A stretch of 6,413 nucleotides of DNA from PVC group bacterium (GCA_003565035.1 PXDP01000430.1:1-6413), one strand, 5' to 3'. Counted from the stretch's first letter, positions 1 to 6,413 are shown. Notes: generated by a model from the letters alone, not told the origin. Numbers and translations: made by a program.

Positions 1-1450
1 GCCACGAATCCCCCCAGGGAATCACTTCCGGCCCCGAAAACATATACGCAAACCAGTCCACCAAATTCTGAATGGGTGGATTCAGACCCTGCCGCACCTC
101 CGGCAGCAGAATTTCCACAACAATCGCGGCGTCCAGCAGCGTGCCCGCCTTTTCATTGGAGTAGCCATGTCCTTCGTTGTAGCCCTCCTCCGGTCCGTCG
201 GGAATCGTCACTCCAGTGAGATAATGCAGGCTCAGTTCCAGCAACTGATCCGCAATTTCCAACTCGCCCGCCATCAGCATGATCGCCGGAAGTGCCCAGG
301 CATAATTCTGATACGGATGACTTCCGGCAGAATAGGCCAGACCAAAATGCCGCATATTATCCCCGTTTTGCCACGTGATGGCATTGGGCGCAAAAAAGGT
401 CTGTTCCAGCCGCCAGGCGACGGTGTTGCGCATGATTTCACGCTGTTCGGGATTCCATTCCTCCCGGTACCAGTCATACACCGCCGCAAACAGTTCCACC
501 GCCTGGGAGGGCATTTTGGTTTGACCGCCAAGATTTTCGGGCGAGAGCAGTCCTCCCGGCGGCCAGGCGGCCATGTGCAGGATTCGCTCAATCGCTCCGG
601 CATATTGGGGGTCGCCGGTGAGGCGGTAGGCATACGCCACAATGGCAGTGTTTCGGAGCATGGTCACCCAGCGGACCCGCTCATCGCGGTTGCGGGTGGG
701 ACGGCCAAAGTGATCAATCTCCGGCATATCCTCCCACCAGGGGAGCCCCATCACCCGCTCCGCTTCACGCAGAAGCATCTGATGCCGCAAACGGGTATCG
801 GGATGTTCGGCAATCCGGGCGTTCCAACTTTGCCAGTCGGTTCCCGGCGGCAGCGTCCGGGATCCCCGGCGCTCACGGAGGGTGTCGGCAGCGGTGTGAA
901 TAAAGGAGCGGTCCCAAACCGGCGTGTCTTCCGTTACCCTGAAGGACTGTGTCGAGGACCAGGACATCTCCGGATGCGGTCCATACCCCACCCGCCAGTA
1001 CCAGACCCCCGGTGCCATTGGGGCCAGCGCATTGTAAAAATTGTACGGCGTGTCTTGGACCCGAACCTGCGGATCAGCAAAGTCCGGATCAGCGGCGATC
1101 TCAAGGGTGAACACATTCGGGGGAATCACGGCAATGTCTTCGGCCACAATGTCCTGCAAATAGGGCCAGGAGATCCGGGGCGGGTTCACGGTCACCTCAA
1201 TGCCATCCCCCGGCCGCCGGTTCAGAATGGGCGAATAGTCCCAGGACGTATTGTAGGGCTTGAGCGAGGCGTCTCCGGGGATCACCGAGCCTGTGTATTG
1301 ACTGTAATCCTCTTCAGCGTCCGCTTTCACATCCCCGGGGGACGGACGACCCGGTGACGGCGCCGGTCTGCGGGGGGAACACCCCGCAAAAAACGCCAGG
1401 AGCAGTCCAAGGCCAAGTCCACGTACCCAAAAACAAGATTTTTTTGTCAT
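1..1450 (-). CDS. heparinase II-like (DUF4962-type) polysaccharide lyase lipoprotein, 3' end beyond window
   Basis: Open from ATG at 1450 to the window edge, 483 codons without a stop; the C-terminal part is missing. The N-terminus is a lipoprotein signal: basic start (MTKK), a Leu/Gly/Phe-rich core, then lipobox FAGC with Cys24 followed by Ser, and a Pro/Arg-rich linker, so a membrane-anchored, probably outer-membrane, protein is expected. Residues about 60-170 hold the motif NPPRISWPY (from Asn89) and a fibronectin-like stretch as in the DUF4962/heparinase II N-terminal region. From about residue 220 it is helical and Trp-rich, consistent with an alpha/alpha toroid. SHPYQN (His378) and EGHGYSNEK (Tyr430) are 52 residues apart and resemble, from memory, the His/Tyr catalytic pair of heparinase II and dermatan sulfate epimerase. 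The lyase barrel domain would lie outside the window. The likely role is eliminative cleavage of a uronate-containing polysaccharide; the substrate cannot be told. No good Shine-Dalgarno is visible, and the other upstream ATGs are out of frame. Family fairly sure, activity inferred. Confidence 0.82.
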   Translation of the reverse strand, partial: MTKKSCFWVRGLGLGLLLAFFAGCSPRRPAPSPGRPSPGDVKADAEEDYSQYTGSVIPGDASLKPYNTSWDYSPILNRRPGDGIEVTVNPPRISWPYLQDIVAEDIAVIPPNVFTLEIAADPDFADPQVRVQDTPYNFYNALAPMAPGVWYWRVGYGPHPEMSWSSTQSFRVTEDTPVWDRSFIHTAADTLRERRGSRTLPPGTDWQSWNARIAEHPDTRLRHQMLLREAERVMGLPWWEDMPEIDHFGRPTRNRDERVRWVTMLRNTAIVAYAYRLTGDPQYAGAIERILHMAAWPPGGLLSPENLGGQTKMPSQAVELFAAVYDWYREEWNPEQREIMRNTVAWRLEQTFFAPNAITWQNGDNMRHFGLAYSAGSHPYQNYAWALPAIMLMAGELEIADQLLELSLHYLTGVTIPDGPEEGYNEGHGYSNEKAGTLLDAAIVVEILLPEVRQGLNPPIQNLVDWFAYMFSGPEVIPWGDSW

Positions 1451-1497
1451 GAACGCATTATGCGCCCGCCCCGGGCAAAAGGAAAGTCATGAAGATG

Positions 1498-1509
1498 TAA
1501 ACACGTTTA
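1498..1509. promoter_or_regulatory. candidate operator: inverted repeat TAAAC-AC-GTTTA upstream of the lyase gene
   Basis: Two 5-bp half sites in inverted orientation separated by 2 bp, centred about 53 bp before the lyase start codon. The shape recalls LacI-family operators, which often control glycan-degradation genes, but no regulator gene is in the window. On the minus strand a weak sigma70-like arrangement can be read: TTGGGA (1528-1533) as -35 and TAAACG (1504-1509) as -10 with an 18-bp spacer. This would place the repeat over the -10. A tandem CGTTTTC repeat (1515-1528) lies in the spacer. All of this is suggestive only; the promoter call is weak. Confidence 0.25.
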
Positions 1510-1570
1510 GTTATCGTTTTCCGTTTTCCCAACGGGTTACAATAAAGACGGATGATTTGCGGCGCAGCAA

Positions 1571-1606
1571 ACTAGTACCCTGTAAATCTTAAATCCTCGC
1601 ATAGGA
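1571..1606 (+). repeat. left terminal inverted repeat of the element
   Basis: 36 bp starting ACTAGTACCCTGTAAA. It differs from the opposite arm at only two positions (17 and 26 of the arm, both C/T transitions). The first six bases, ACTAGT, are themselves palindromic, so the exact boundary between target and element is ambiguous by 1-2 bp. Confidence 0.85.
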
Positions 1607-1704
1607 TTGGTCTATTTTGGATGCTGGGGATGGGAGGAGGGGCTTGTGCAACCTGGAAGGTTGTGCATGATCCTCATCCCATTTCCAGCGCCAAAAGAGG
1701 CCAA
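1607..1704. repeat. long imperfect hairpin inside the element
   Basis: The two halves are complementary for nearly their whole length. The outer arms TTGGTCTATTTTGG (1607-1620) and CCAAAAGAGGCCAA (1691-1704) pair with two mismatched positions. GCTGG...GAGG (1623-1640) pairs with CCTC...CCAGC (1672-1689). The apex is formed by TGTGCAACCT and AGGTTGTGCA around a short GA-rich turn. Several departures are G-T pairs, which keep an RNA stem intact. It starts directly at the inner end of the left terminal repeat. Confidence 0.7.
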
Positions 1705-1803
1705 AGTTTTTTGATACGTCGATTATGATTATTCAAATTTTACGTGGATATCCTTCATTTTTGCAAACCCTGCGGGCCATGATCTTCCGGTGGCCTTGCA
1801 CCC

Positions 1804-1845
1804 CAAAAAAGAACAACGATGCGATGCATCGCCTTATCTTTTTTG
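1804..1845. repeat. second hairpin of the element with perfect 12-bp palindrome
   Basis: The perfect palindrome GCGATGCATCGC (1821-1832) is flanked by CAAAAAAGA (1804-1812) and its exact complement TCTTTTTTG (1837-1845). It could form a cruciform, or an RNA stem in tamB read-through transcripts. The AT-only outer arms make it a poor intrinsic terminator. Confidence 0.6.
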
Positions 1846-1873
1846 AAGCACAAATCCACTCGGAATCTCACAG

Positions 1874-1909
1874 TCCTATGCGAAGATTTAAGGTTTACAG
1901 GGTACTAGT
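1874..1909 (-). repeat. right terminal inverted repeat of the element
   Basis: The reverse complement reads ACTAGTACCCTGTAAA at the outer end and matches the left arm at 34 of 36 positions. The tamB stop codon (1905-1907) lies within its CTAG, so this arm is also the start of the tamB 3' untranslated region. Confidence 0.85.
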
Positions 1910-4412
1910 AGTCCCAACGCCACCGAAGGCCGATGCCCGAATCCGATTCAGTTCCCGTCTGGGTTTCCAAACGGAGCGTCGGAGTCAGTTCCACCTCAAC
2001 CCGGGCCCGTCCGCTTTCCGCCTCCGCGCCTCGCTCCAGTTCCAGGTAGATCCGGTCTCCGACGTGCCGCCCCACCGCCACACGCGTCTGCCCCTCCTGC
2101 TCTTCGTTGCTCCGAATTTCGATTTGATCCACATGAAGCATTCGGCGGGTGGTGCCCATCACATCAAACGCGCTTCCTCCGCCGCGAAGCGAATTGACCG
2201 CCTGGGCCAGGGTCAGCGCCTGCCAGGGTGAAATCCTCGCAGATTCACGGCCAAAGAGCAAGCGGGCCAGAATTTCATCTTCCGGCAATGGCGGAGTGGA
2301 GGCCAGCTCAATATCCGGAGCGCCTGCCGGGCCACTCACCATCAGCAATCCCAGAACGCCGCCTGAACGCAGTTCCGCCACGACATCCAGTACGGGATCC
2401 GGTGGAAAAGCGCCATCAAAGATAACACGTCCCCGCGTGATGGCCAGGCGTCTTCCGAAAAACAAAAATCTTCCCCGCAGCACCGAAAGCTCTCCGGTCA
2501 GAACCGGTTCGGTGACCTCACCCCTCAGATTCAGTCGGGCTGACCATTCAGAGTCCAGTCCGCGTCCACGCACAAAAATCCGGTCTGCTGAATCCAGATT
2601 CAGATCGAGTGCCAGTCGGTGGCGGCCCGGAGGGGATTCCGGCTCAGGATTCAATTCCGGCGCATCATTCACAAACTGTTCCACCACCTCTATTGTGCGT
2701 ACGGTATGTGGCAATTTTTCCGGAATTCGGATCTCCACCGGCCGCAGGGCCAGGCGGCCTTCAAGCAAACTGCGGTCTTTGCCCCCCGTCCAGCGCAGCG
2801 TTCCATTCACCACCGCCTCCAGCTCCTCCTGACGAACAGCCTGAAAATCCTGTAACGTTAAATCAGCCGAAAAGGCAATCTCCTCCCCGCGAGCCATCTG
2901 CATCCCGCCGCTCATGCGCAGTTGTCCCTCGCGTCCGTCCCGGGCCTCAAAGGTATCCAGCCGAAGTTCGCCCCGGTCCGCCGAAAGCGAAAACGCCAGA
3001 TCCCGTAAATGAAAGCCCGTCAGTTCGTGTTCATAGGCACCGTCCACCACCTGGACATCTCCCCTGAGCCGGGGCTCGGAAAGGGTTCCGTCCAGATGCA
3101 TGTCAACCTCAAGCAATCCGTTCAGCCGATGGTAAACATCCAGAACAAATAAGCGGGAAAGCCCTTCCAGATCGGTTGCGGCGGTTAAACGTCCCCGAAC
3201 CGGTTCATCTTCGGGGAAAACCGCCTCAAAAGGCTGTAGTGAAAGCCGGAAAGGAATATCCGCATCCAACACGACCGGTTCCCCGGGGAGATCTTCAATA
3301 CGCACGGTCAGGGTTGCACGTCCGTTCTCCAGTGCCCCCCGGATCCGCAAGGCCGCGGGGTCTCCCGCCCATAAATCCGGGTCCTCCGGTTTTAAACCAG
3401 TGAAATCCACGGAGATCTGTGCCGTGAGGTCATTCAGAACGCCACCCAGTGTGATTCGCCCTGCCACCGCAGCTCCGGGGTCCGTCACCCCAGCAAGTCC
3501 TGTCAGTGCCAGCGGAAAATCCTCCACATCGGCATGGAGATCCACTCCATGCGGATCCACCGTCCCTCCGAAGCGGAATCGTCCCTCTCCGACCCGCAAA
3601 ACCGATTCGCCGATCGATACGCGTTCCAGAGTCCGCTCAAGGATCAGAGGCTCCTCCAATACAGCCTGGTGGCCAAAGGCCTCTGCTTCCAGCTGATGAA
3701 GAACGATCCGCTGGCCCTTGGACAGCGTGATCAAATCCACCCGGCCGTCCAAAGACAGGTCCGTGCTGGAAAGCTCCAGCTGAACATTGAGAATTTGCGG
3801 GAAGTCAAAGGACTCGCTCCGCTCAAGCCGCAACCGGGCCTGCAAGGCCGAAAACCGGTCCGCATCAATTTCAGCGCGAAGATCCAGAGATTGGTTCATC
3901 AGCCCGCCTGCGAGCGAGATCCGGATTTCCTCCTCCTGAAACGGCGGCAGCAGCCGGATATCCGGCAAGGAAAGTTCCTCCACCGTCACGCGCTCAAAGA
4001 GTGTCCTCAATTCAGGAAATGCGGCCACGTCTCTTTCGGAATCCTCGGGTGCCGTCTCCGCATCCGCGGCCGGCAACCCGCGAAACGTCACGGCCTCTGC
4101 GCGCAGATGAACCACATGGATTTTTCTGCGCAACAAGCGGCGTGAAGACACCCGAAGCGAAAAATTCTGCACCGCCGCTCCCTCCTCCTCTCCGCCCGAG
4201 ATGGACAGCATCTCGCCCTGAATCCCCATCGGATAGACCCATTGAAGCCCTTCAATCCGGGCGTTCAACCCTGTGGCTTCCTCAATCTGACGCGTCAGCC
4301 AGGGTGTGATCACCTCCAGGCCGCCGGGACGGATCAGCATCACAATCGCCAGCCCCAAAATCAGAACTGCGGTCAGAAAAACGCCGCCCAGAAATTTCAT
4401 AAATTTCTTCAT
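1905..4412 (-). CDS. tamB: TamB-like translocation and assembly module inner-membrane protein (DUF490)
   Basis: 835 residues. A single N-terminal transmembrane anchor (about residues 8-29, after MKKFMKF) leaves the rest in the periplasm. The bulk (about 30-640) is made of repeated amphipathic beta strands with many alternating hydrophobic residues, as in the AsmA/TamB superfamily of bridge-like, groove-forming proteins. The C-terminal TamB domain is clear: LRGRFLFFGRRLAITRG, then STPPLPEDEILARLLFG (705-721), a hallmark of the family, and an aromatic strand ending GLRWRWDY. It is much shorter than E. coli TamB (about 1,260 residues) while both ends are intact, so the bridge is simply shorter. 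Known roles of the family are help in outer-membrane protein insertion and, for AsmA-like proteins, phospholipid transport between membranes. The start ATG overlaps the tamA stop as TAATG, implying translational coupling and supporting this start. The stop TAG falls within the end of the mobile element. Family assignment is firm. Confidence 0.93.
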   Translation of the reverse strand: MKKFMKFLGGVFLTAVLILGLAIVMLIRPGGLEVITPWLTRQIEEATGLNARIEGLQWVYPMGIQGEMLSISGGEEEGAAVQNFSLRVSSRRLLRRKIHVVHLRAEAVTFRGLPAADAETAPEDSERDVAAFPELRTLFERVTVEELSLPDIRLLPPFQEEEIRISLAGGLMNQSLDLRAEIDADRFSALQARLRLERSESFDFPQILNVQLELSSTDLSLDGRVDLITLSKGQRIVLHQLEAEAFGHQAVLEEPLILERTLERVSIGESVLRVGEGRFRFGGTVDPHGVDLHADVEDFPLALTGLAGVTDPGAAVAGRITLGGVLNDLTAQISVDFTGLKPEDPDLWAGDPAALRIRGALENGRATLTVRIEDLPGEPVVLDADIPFRLSLQPFEAVFPEDEPVRGRLTAATDLEGLSRLFVLDVYHRLNGLLEVDMHLDGTLSEPRLRGDVQVVDGAYEHELTGFHLRDLAFSLSADRGELRLDTFEARDGREGQLRMSGGMQMARGEEIAFSADLTLQDFQAVRQEELEAVVNGTLRWTGGKDRSLLEGRLALRPVEIRIPEKLPHTVRTIEVVEQFVNDAPELNPEPESPPGRHRLALDLNLDSADRIFVRGRGLDSEWSARLNLRGEVTEPVLTGELSVLRGRFLFFGRRLAITRGRVIFDGAFPPDPVLDVVAELRSGGVLGLLMVSGPAGAPDIELASTPPLPEDEILARLLFGRESARISPWQALTLAQAVNSLRGGGSAFDVMGTTRRMLHVDQIEIRSNEEQEGQTRVAVGRHVGDRIYLELERGAEAESGRARVEVELTPTLRLETQTGTESDSGIGLRWRWDY

Positions 4413-6196
4413 TAAAAGGCCTGCCCAAGACTTATATAAAACTGCCAGGGATCATCGATCTCCGGACGGCGGTTCAGCGGGACAGCCACATCCAGACGCA
4501 ACGGTCCCACCGGCGTAAAATAGCGAACCCCAACCCCGGTCCCCCAACGGAAATCATCCACCGCCTCGTCAAACCAGGCCTCCTCTGTCACCGTTCCGCC
4601 ATCCAAAAACGCTGTAAGACCGAAAAAACGGCCCAAACGCCAGCGCAATTCCTGGCTCAACAGAATCACAGAGCGTCCTCCCAATGGGGTTCCATCCTCC
4701 AGAGGGCCGACAGTTTGATACGGATATCCCCGCAAACTTCCGCCGCCTCCGGTAAAATACCGTTCATCGGCCGGGAGTGCGTTGCGGGCTTCCCCGGCAA
4801 TGACCGCCAGCGATGCACGCCCCGCCCAGTCAATTTCCGGAGACCGTGTCAAAGGCTGATACAGCGTCGCTGACACACGGGATTTCACAAAAAAAAGTTC
4901 CCCATCCGGCACGTCAACATAAGGAGCCGCACCAAGGGAAAGCCGATAACCCCGGCGGGGATCGAGCGGTTCATCACTTCGGTCAAGGGAAAGCCCCACG
5001 GGCAGATAGGCCAGTGAAAAGTCGCGGGATTCCAAAGCATCCACGACGGAAGAATACCGGTACCCCAACCCCAAATCCCCGTGCCATCCTCCGGACAGCG
5101 GACGGTCGAAGACGGCCAAGACTCCGACACGTTCCGATTCGTAGGCACGCGTATCCTCAACATCCTGACGCACACGAAACGTCAGCGACTGATCCACCTG
5201 CCGGACATCCGGCCGCCGAAACAGGAGTTCGCCGCCAAACCCTTCTTCGGAGATTCCGTATTCGAGACTCAAGCGTTCGCCCCTCCGCAGCAGGTTGCGG
5301 TGCTCCCAGCCCGCCAGCCCCCACCAGCCCTGATCATTTCGGTACCCTCCAGCCAGGGAGACCGATCTGGGTTTCCGTTCAGTCACCTCAACCCGGATGG
5401 GGAGTCGTCCTGCATCATCCGGTTCATCCACCGTCAACACACGGATCATTGAAAACAAATCCGCGTCCAGAAAACGCCGCCGCGCCTTGCGGACCAGCTC
5501 CCCGTCATAGCGGTCCCCGGCATCCCAGGGGATTTTCCGATTCATAAAAGAAGGTTCCGTCCGGTCCAAACCGGCAAAGGACACCGCCCCAAAATCCATC
5601 ACCTCCCCTGGCCGGACATAAAAAGTCACATCCACCGCCCGGGCCGCATGCACGACCAGCACTTCCCGGTCAACCACCTCAGGAAACGGGCGGCCCTCCG
5701 AGCGTAACCGCATCAGGAGGCGCTCCTGCGCATCCAGAATCCGGCCGGCCTCCGCCGGACGCCCTTTGCCCAGCCCCAGCTCGTCGCGATCCTGACGCCC
5801 CAGTGACTCGCCCGACACTGCATCCACAAACCGGACATGACGAAGGACATAAGGTTCCCCAAGATCAATCACATACAGAACCCGGGGCCGACGGCGATCC
5901 AGTTCAAATACAGTTTCCACGGCCGCATTATAAAACCCGCGTGATCGGAAGACGTCCTGAAAAACCGACGGATCCCTCCGGGCCCGCCTGCGCAGCTGAA
6001 CTTCTGAGACCGGCGGACGGTCAGCGAGAGCCCGCATCACCGACACCTGTTCAAGTTCACGCCGCATATCCCGGTCCGGCACGCCCTCAATCCGTACCCG
6101 GTAACGAATCTCCTCAGCAAGTCCATCCCCCCCGAGGCCGAACGCGGCCAGCAACACCCAAATCCAAACATTCCGAAAACTCTGCATTAGAGTCAT
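4412..6196 (-). CDS. tamA: TamA-like Omp85-family outer-membrane assembly protein
   Basis: With the start chosen here, 594 residues (E. coli TamA is 577). A signal peptide with core VWIWVLLAAFGLGG ends near GLA/EE. The next about 250 residues look like three POTRA domains; the first carries the LEQVSVMRAL...PP...LRRRARRD...F..VFRSRGFYNAAVE pattern typical of TamA rather than BamA. The 16-strand barrel follows, from about ERKPRSVSLAGGY. The conserved lumen-loop motif SLRGYPY has its Arg at residue 489. The last strand ends FYISLGQAF with terminal Phe, the outer-membrane beta-signal. The protein sits in the outer membrane and pairs with TamB across the periplasm. Start choice: the frame opens at a TTG (6223) with no ribosome site. 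ATG 6205 has GGGAA directly against it. ATG 6196 has GGGAA 9 nt upstream and is preferred. ATG 6187 is also possible. All give a usable signal peptide. Confidence 0.92.
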   Translation of the reverse strand: MTLMQSFRNVWIWVLLAAFGLGGDGLAEEIRYRVRIEGVPDRDMRRELEQVSVMRALADRPPVSEVQLRRRARRDPSVFQDVFRSRGFYNAAVETVFELDRRRPRVLYVIDLGEPYVLRHVRFVDAVSGESLGRQDRDELGLGKGRPAEAGRILDAQERLLMRLRSEGRPFPEVVDREVLVVHAARAVDVTFYVRPGEVMDFGAVSFAGLDRTEPSFMNRKIPWDAGDRYDGELVRKARRRFLDADLFSMIRVLTVDEPDDAGRLPIRVEVTERKPRSVSLAGGYRNDQGWWGLAGWEHRNLLRRGERLSLEYGISEEGFGGELLFRRPDVRQVDQSLTFRVRQDVEDTRAYESERVGVLAVFDRPLSGGWHGDLGLGYRYSSVVDALESRDFSLAYLPVGLSLDRSDEPLDPRRGYRLSLGAAPYVDVPDGELFFVKSRVSATLYQPLTRSPEIDWAGRASLAVIAGEARNALPADERYFTGGGGSLRGYPYQTVGPLEDGTPLGGRSVILLSQELRWRLGRFFGLTAFLDGGTVTEEAWFDEAVDDFRWGTGVGVRYFTPVGPLRLDVAVPLNRRPEIDDPWQFYISLGQAF

Positions 6197-6234
6197 GAAT
6201 CCCATTTCCCGGAAAATTCGCAAGACAAAGATCT

Positions 6235-6267
6235 AAAAAAAGGCTTTTTCAGTTAGAAAAAGCCTTT
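6235..6267 (-). terminator. Rho-independent terminator of the infA-tRNA-Gly transcript
   Basis: A perfect 12-bp stem (6239-6250 with 6256-6267) and a 5-nt loop, followed on the minus strand by further U residues that make a run of seven after GCC. It begins 5 nt past the encoded CCA of the tRNA. The plus-strand side has no T-run beyond the stem, so it acts for minus-strand transcription. Confidence 0.88.
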
Positions 6268-6272
6268 GGAAT

Positions 6273-6346
6273 TGGAGCGGCCAGCGGGAATTGAACCCGC
6301 GTGTCCTGCGTGGGAGGCAGGTGCATTACCACTATGCTATGGCCGC
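6273..6346 (-). tRNA. tRNA-Gly (anticodon CCC), CCA encoded
   Basis: 74 nt including the encoded 3' CCA. The acceptor stem GCGGCCA/TGGCCGC pairs over 7 bp, with U as the discriminator base. The anticodon stem CCTGC/GCAGG encloses loop CTCCCAC, giving anticodon CCC, which reads glycine codon GGG. The T arm GCGGG-TTCAATT-CCCGC is canonical, and the D arm contains AGTGGTA. Only 3 nt separate its 5' end from the infA stop codon, so it must be released from the infA messenger by RNase P. Confidence 0.96.
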
Positions 6347-6349
6347 AAA

Positions 6350-6413
6350 TCAGTTGCGGTGTCGGAATGTAATCCGACCTTTGGTCAGGTCATAGGGGGA
6401 AATTTCCACCTGA
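6350..6413 (-). CDS. infA: translation initiation factor IF-1, C-terminal end only
   Basis: The last 20 codons and TGA stop; the 5' part lies beyond the right edge. The product ends VEISPYDLTKGRITFRHRN, the highly conserved C-terminus of the about 72-residue IF-1, an OB-fold protein that binds the 30S A site during initiation. It is followed after 3 nt by tRNA-Gly and then the terminator, so the three form the end of one transcript. Confidence 0.95.
   Translation of the reverse strand, partial: QVEISPYDLTKGRITFRHRN

Larger units (their letters stand above)
1571..1909. mobile_element. MITE-like non-autonomous inverted-repeat element with CTAG target duplication
   Basis: The left arm (1571-1606) and the reverse complement of the right arm (1874-1909) agree at 34 of 36 positions. 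Both begin ACTAGTACCCTGTAAA. Taking CTAG (1572-1575 and 1905-1908) as a duplicated target leaves a 329-bp element with ends TACCCTGTAAA and 31-bp terminal repeats. The interior has no transposase and no convincing gene. It holds two hairpins (1607-1704 and 1804-1845) and only a 24-codon minus-strand ORF (1755-1829, starting MHRIVVLFW) without a well-spaced ribosome site. It fills most of the 454-bp gap between tamB and the lyase gene. Short length, near-identical ends, a 4-bp duplication and no coding capacity fit a MITE mobilised in trans. A YTAR-type 4-bp target is what I recall for the IS701 group, so such an element is a possible parent, unproven. The alternative is a structured intergenic repeat with another function. 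Confidence 0.75.

Noticed and set aside
274..642. 122-codon minus-strand frame inside the lyase gene
   Set aside because: It overlaps the lyase gene on the same strand in another frame, where the lyase translation is clearly the conserved one.
167..1357. 396-codon open frame on the plus strand
   Set aside because: It lies fully antisense to the lyase-like gene. Its product is rich in Pro, Gly, Arg and His with no recognisable domain, while the minus strand gives a signal peptide and family motifs.
1571..1909. Inverted arms as a simple terminator or a CRISPR-like repeat
   Set aside because: The arms are about 270 bp apart, occur once each in inverted orientation, and have CTAG at both ends, which fits a transposable element better than a terminator or repeat array.
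1725..2231. 168-codon plus-strand frame spanning the element's right half and the tamB end
   Set aside because: It crosses the element boundary and runs antisense to conserved tamB codons. No family features are seen.
4813..5547. 244-codon plus-strand frame opposite tamA
   Set aside because: Antisense shadow of the barrel region, with low-complexity Pro/Arg/His composition and no ribosome site worth noting.
6197..6223. TTG at 6223 as the tamA start
   Set aside because: No ribosome site precedes it and it would only lengthen the signal-peptide n-region. The ATG at 6196 has GGGAA at a normal distance.

Overview
The window is about 6.4 kb of moderately GC-rich bacterial DNA in which every gene I can support lies on the minus strand, so it reads right to left: end of infA (translation initiation factor IF-1), tRNA-Gly(CCC), a Rho-independent terminator, tamA, tamB, a 339-bp inverted-repeat element, and the first 483 codons of a heparinase II-like (DUF4962-type) lipoprotein that runs off the left edge. 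The TamA/TamB pair shows a diderm (outer-membrane) bacterium. A secreted lipid-anchored polysaccharide lyase-like protein next to it would suit a polysaccharide degrader of the PVC or Bacteroidetes kind; I lean to Verrucomicrobiota/Kiritimatiellota, but this is an inference from gene content and is not demonstrated.

Right end (about 6235-6413): the last 20 codons of infA end only 3 nt before the tRNA-Gly gene, which encodes its own CCA. A strong 12-bp stem followed by a U-run sits 5 nt after the tRNA and closes this housekeeping transcript.

Centre (1905-6205): tamA encodes an Omp85-family outer-membrane barrel with an N-terminal POTRA region. tamB encodes an inner-membrane-anchored, periplasm-spanning DUF490/TamB protein. 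Stop and start overlap by one base (TAATG), so the two are translationally coupled and should form a two-membrane envelope complex. Only about 40 nt separate the terminator from the tamA start, so the source of the tamAB transcript is unclear.

Left of tamB (1571-1909): this is the most notable structure in the window. Two 36-bp arms, matching at 34 positions, face each other and end in CTAG. Between them lie a long imperfect hairpin and a second palindromic hairpin, with no transposase. It looks like a MITE-type non-autonomous element flanked by a 4-bp CTAG target duplication. The tamB stop codon (TAG) lies inside the CTAG, so the insertion ends exactly at the gene's last codon and the reconstructed empty site keeps the same stop.

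Far left (1-1450): the lyase-like lipoprotein, with a lipobox Cys at residue 24 and candidate catalytic His378 and Tyr430. Its upstream region holds an inverted repeat that may be an operator. The long plus-strand open frames opposite all three large genes are antisense shadows.
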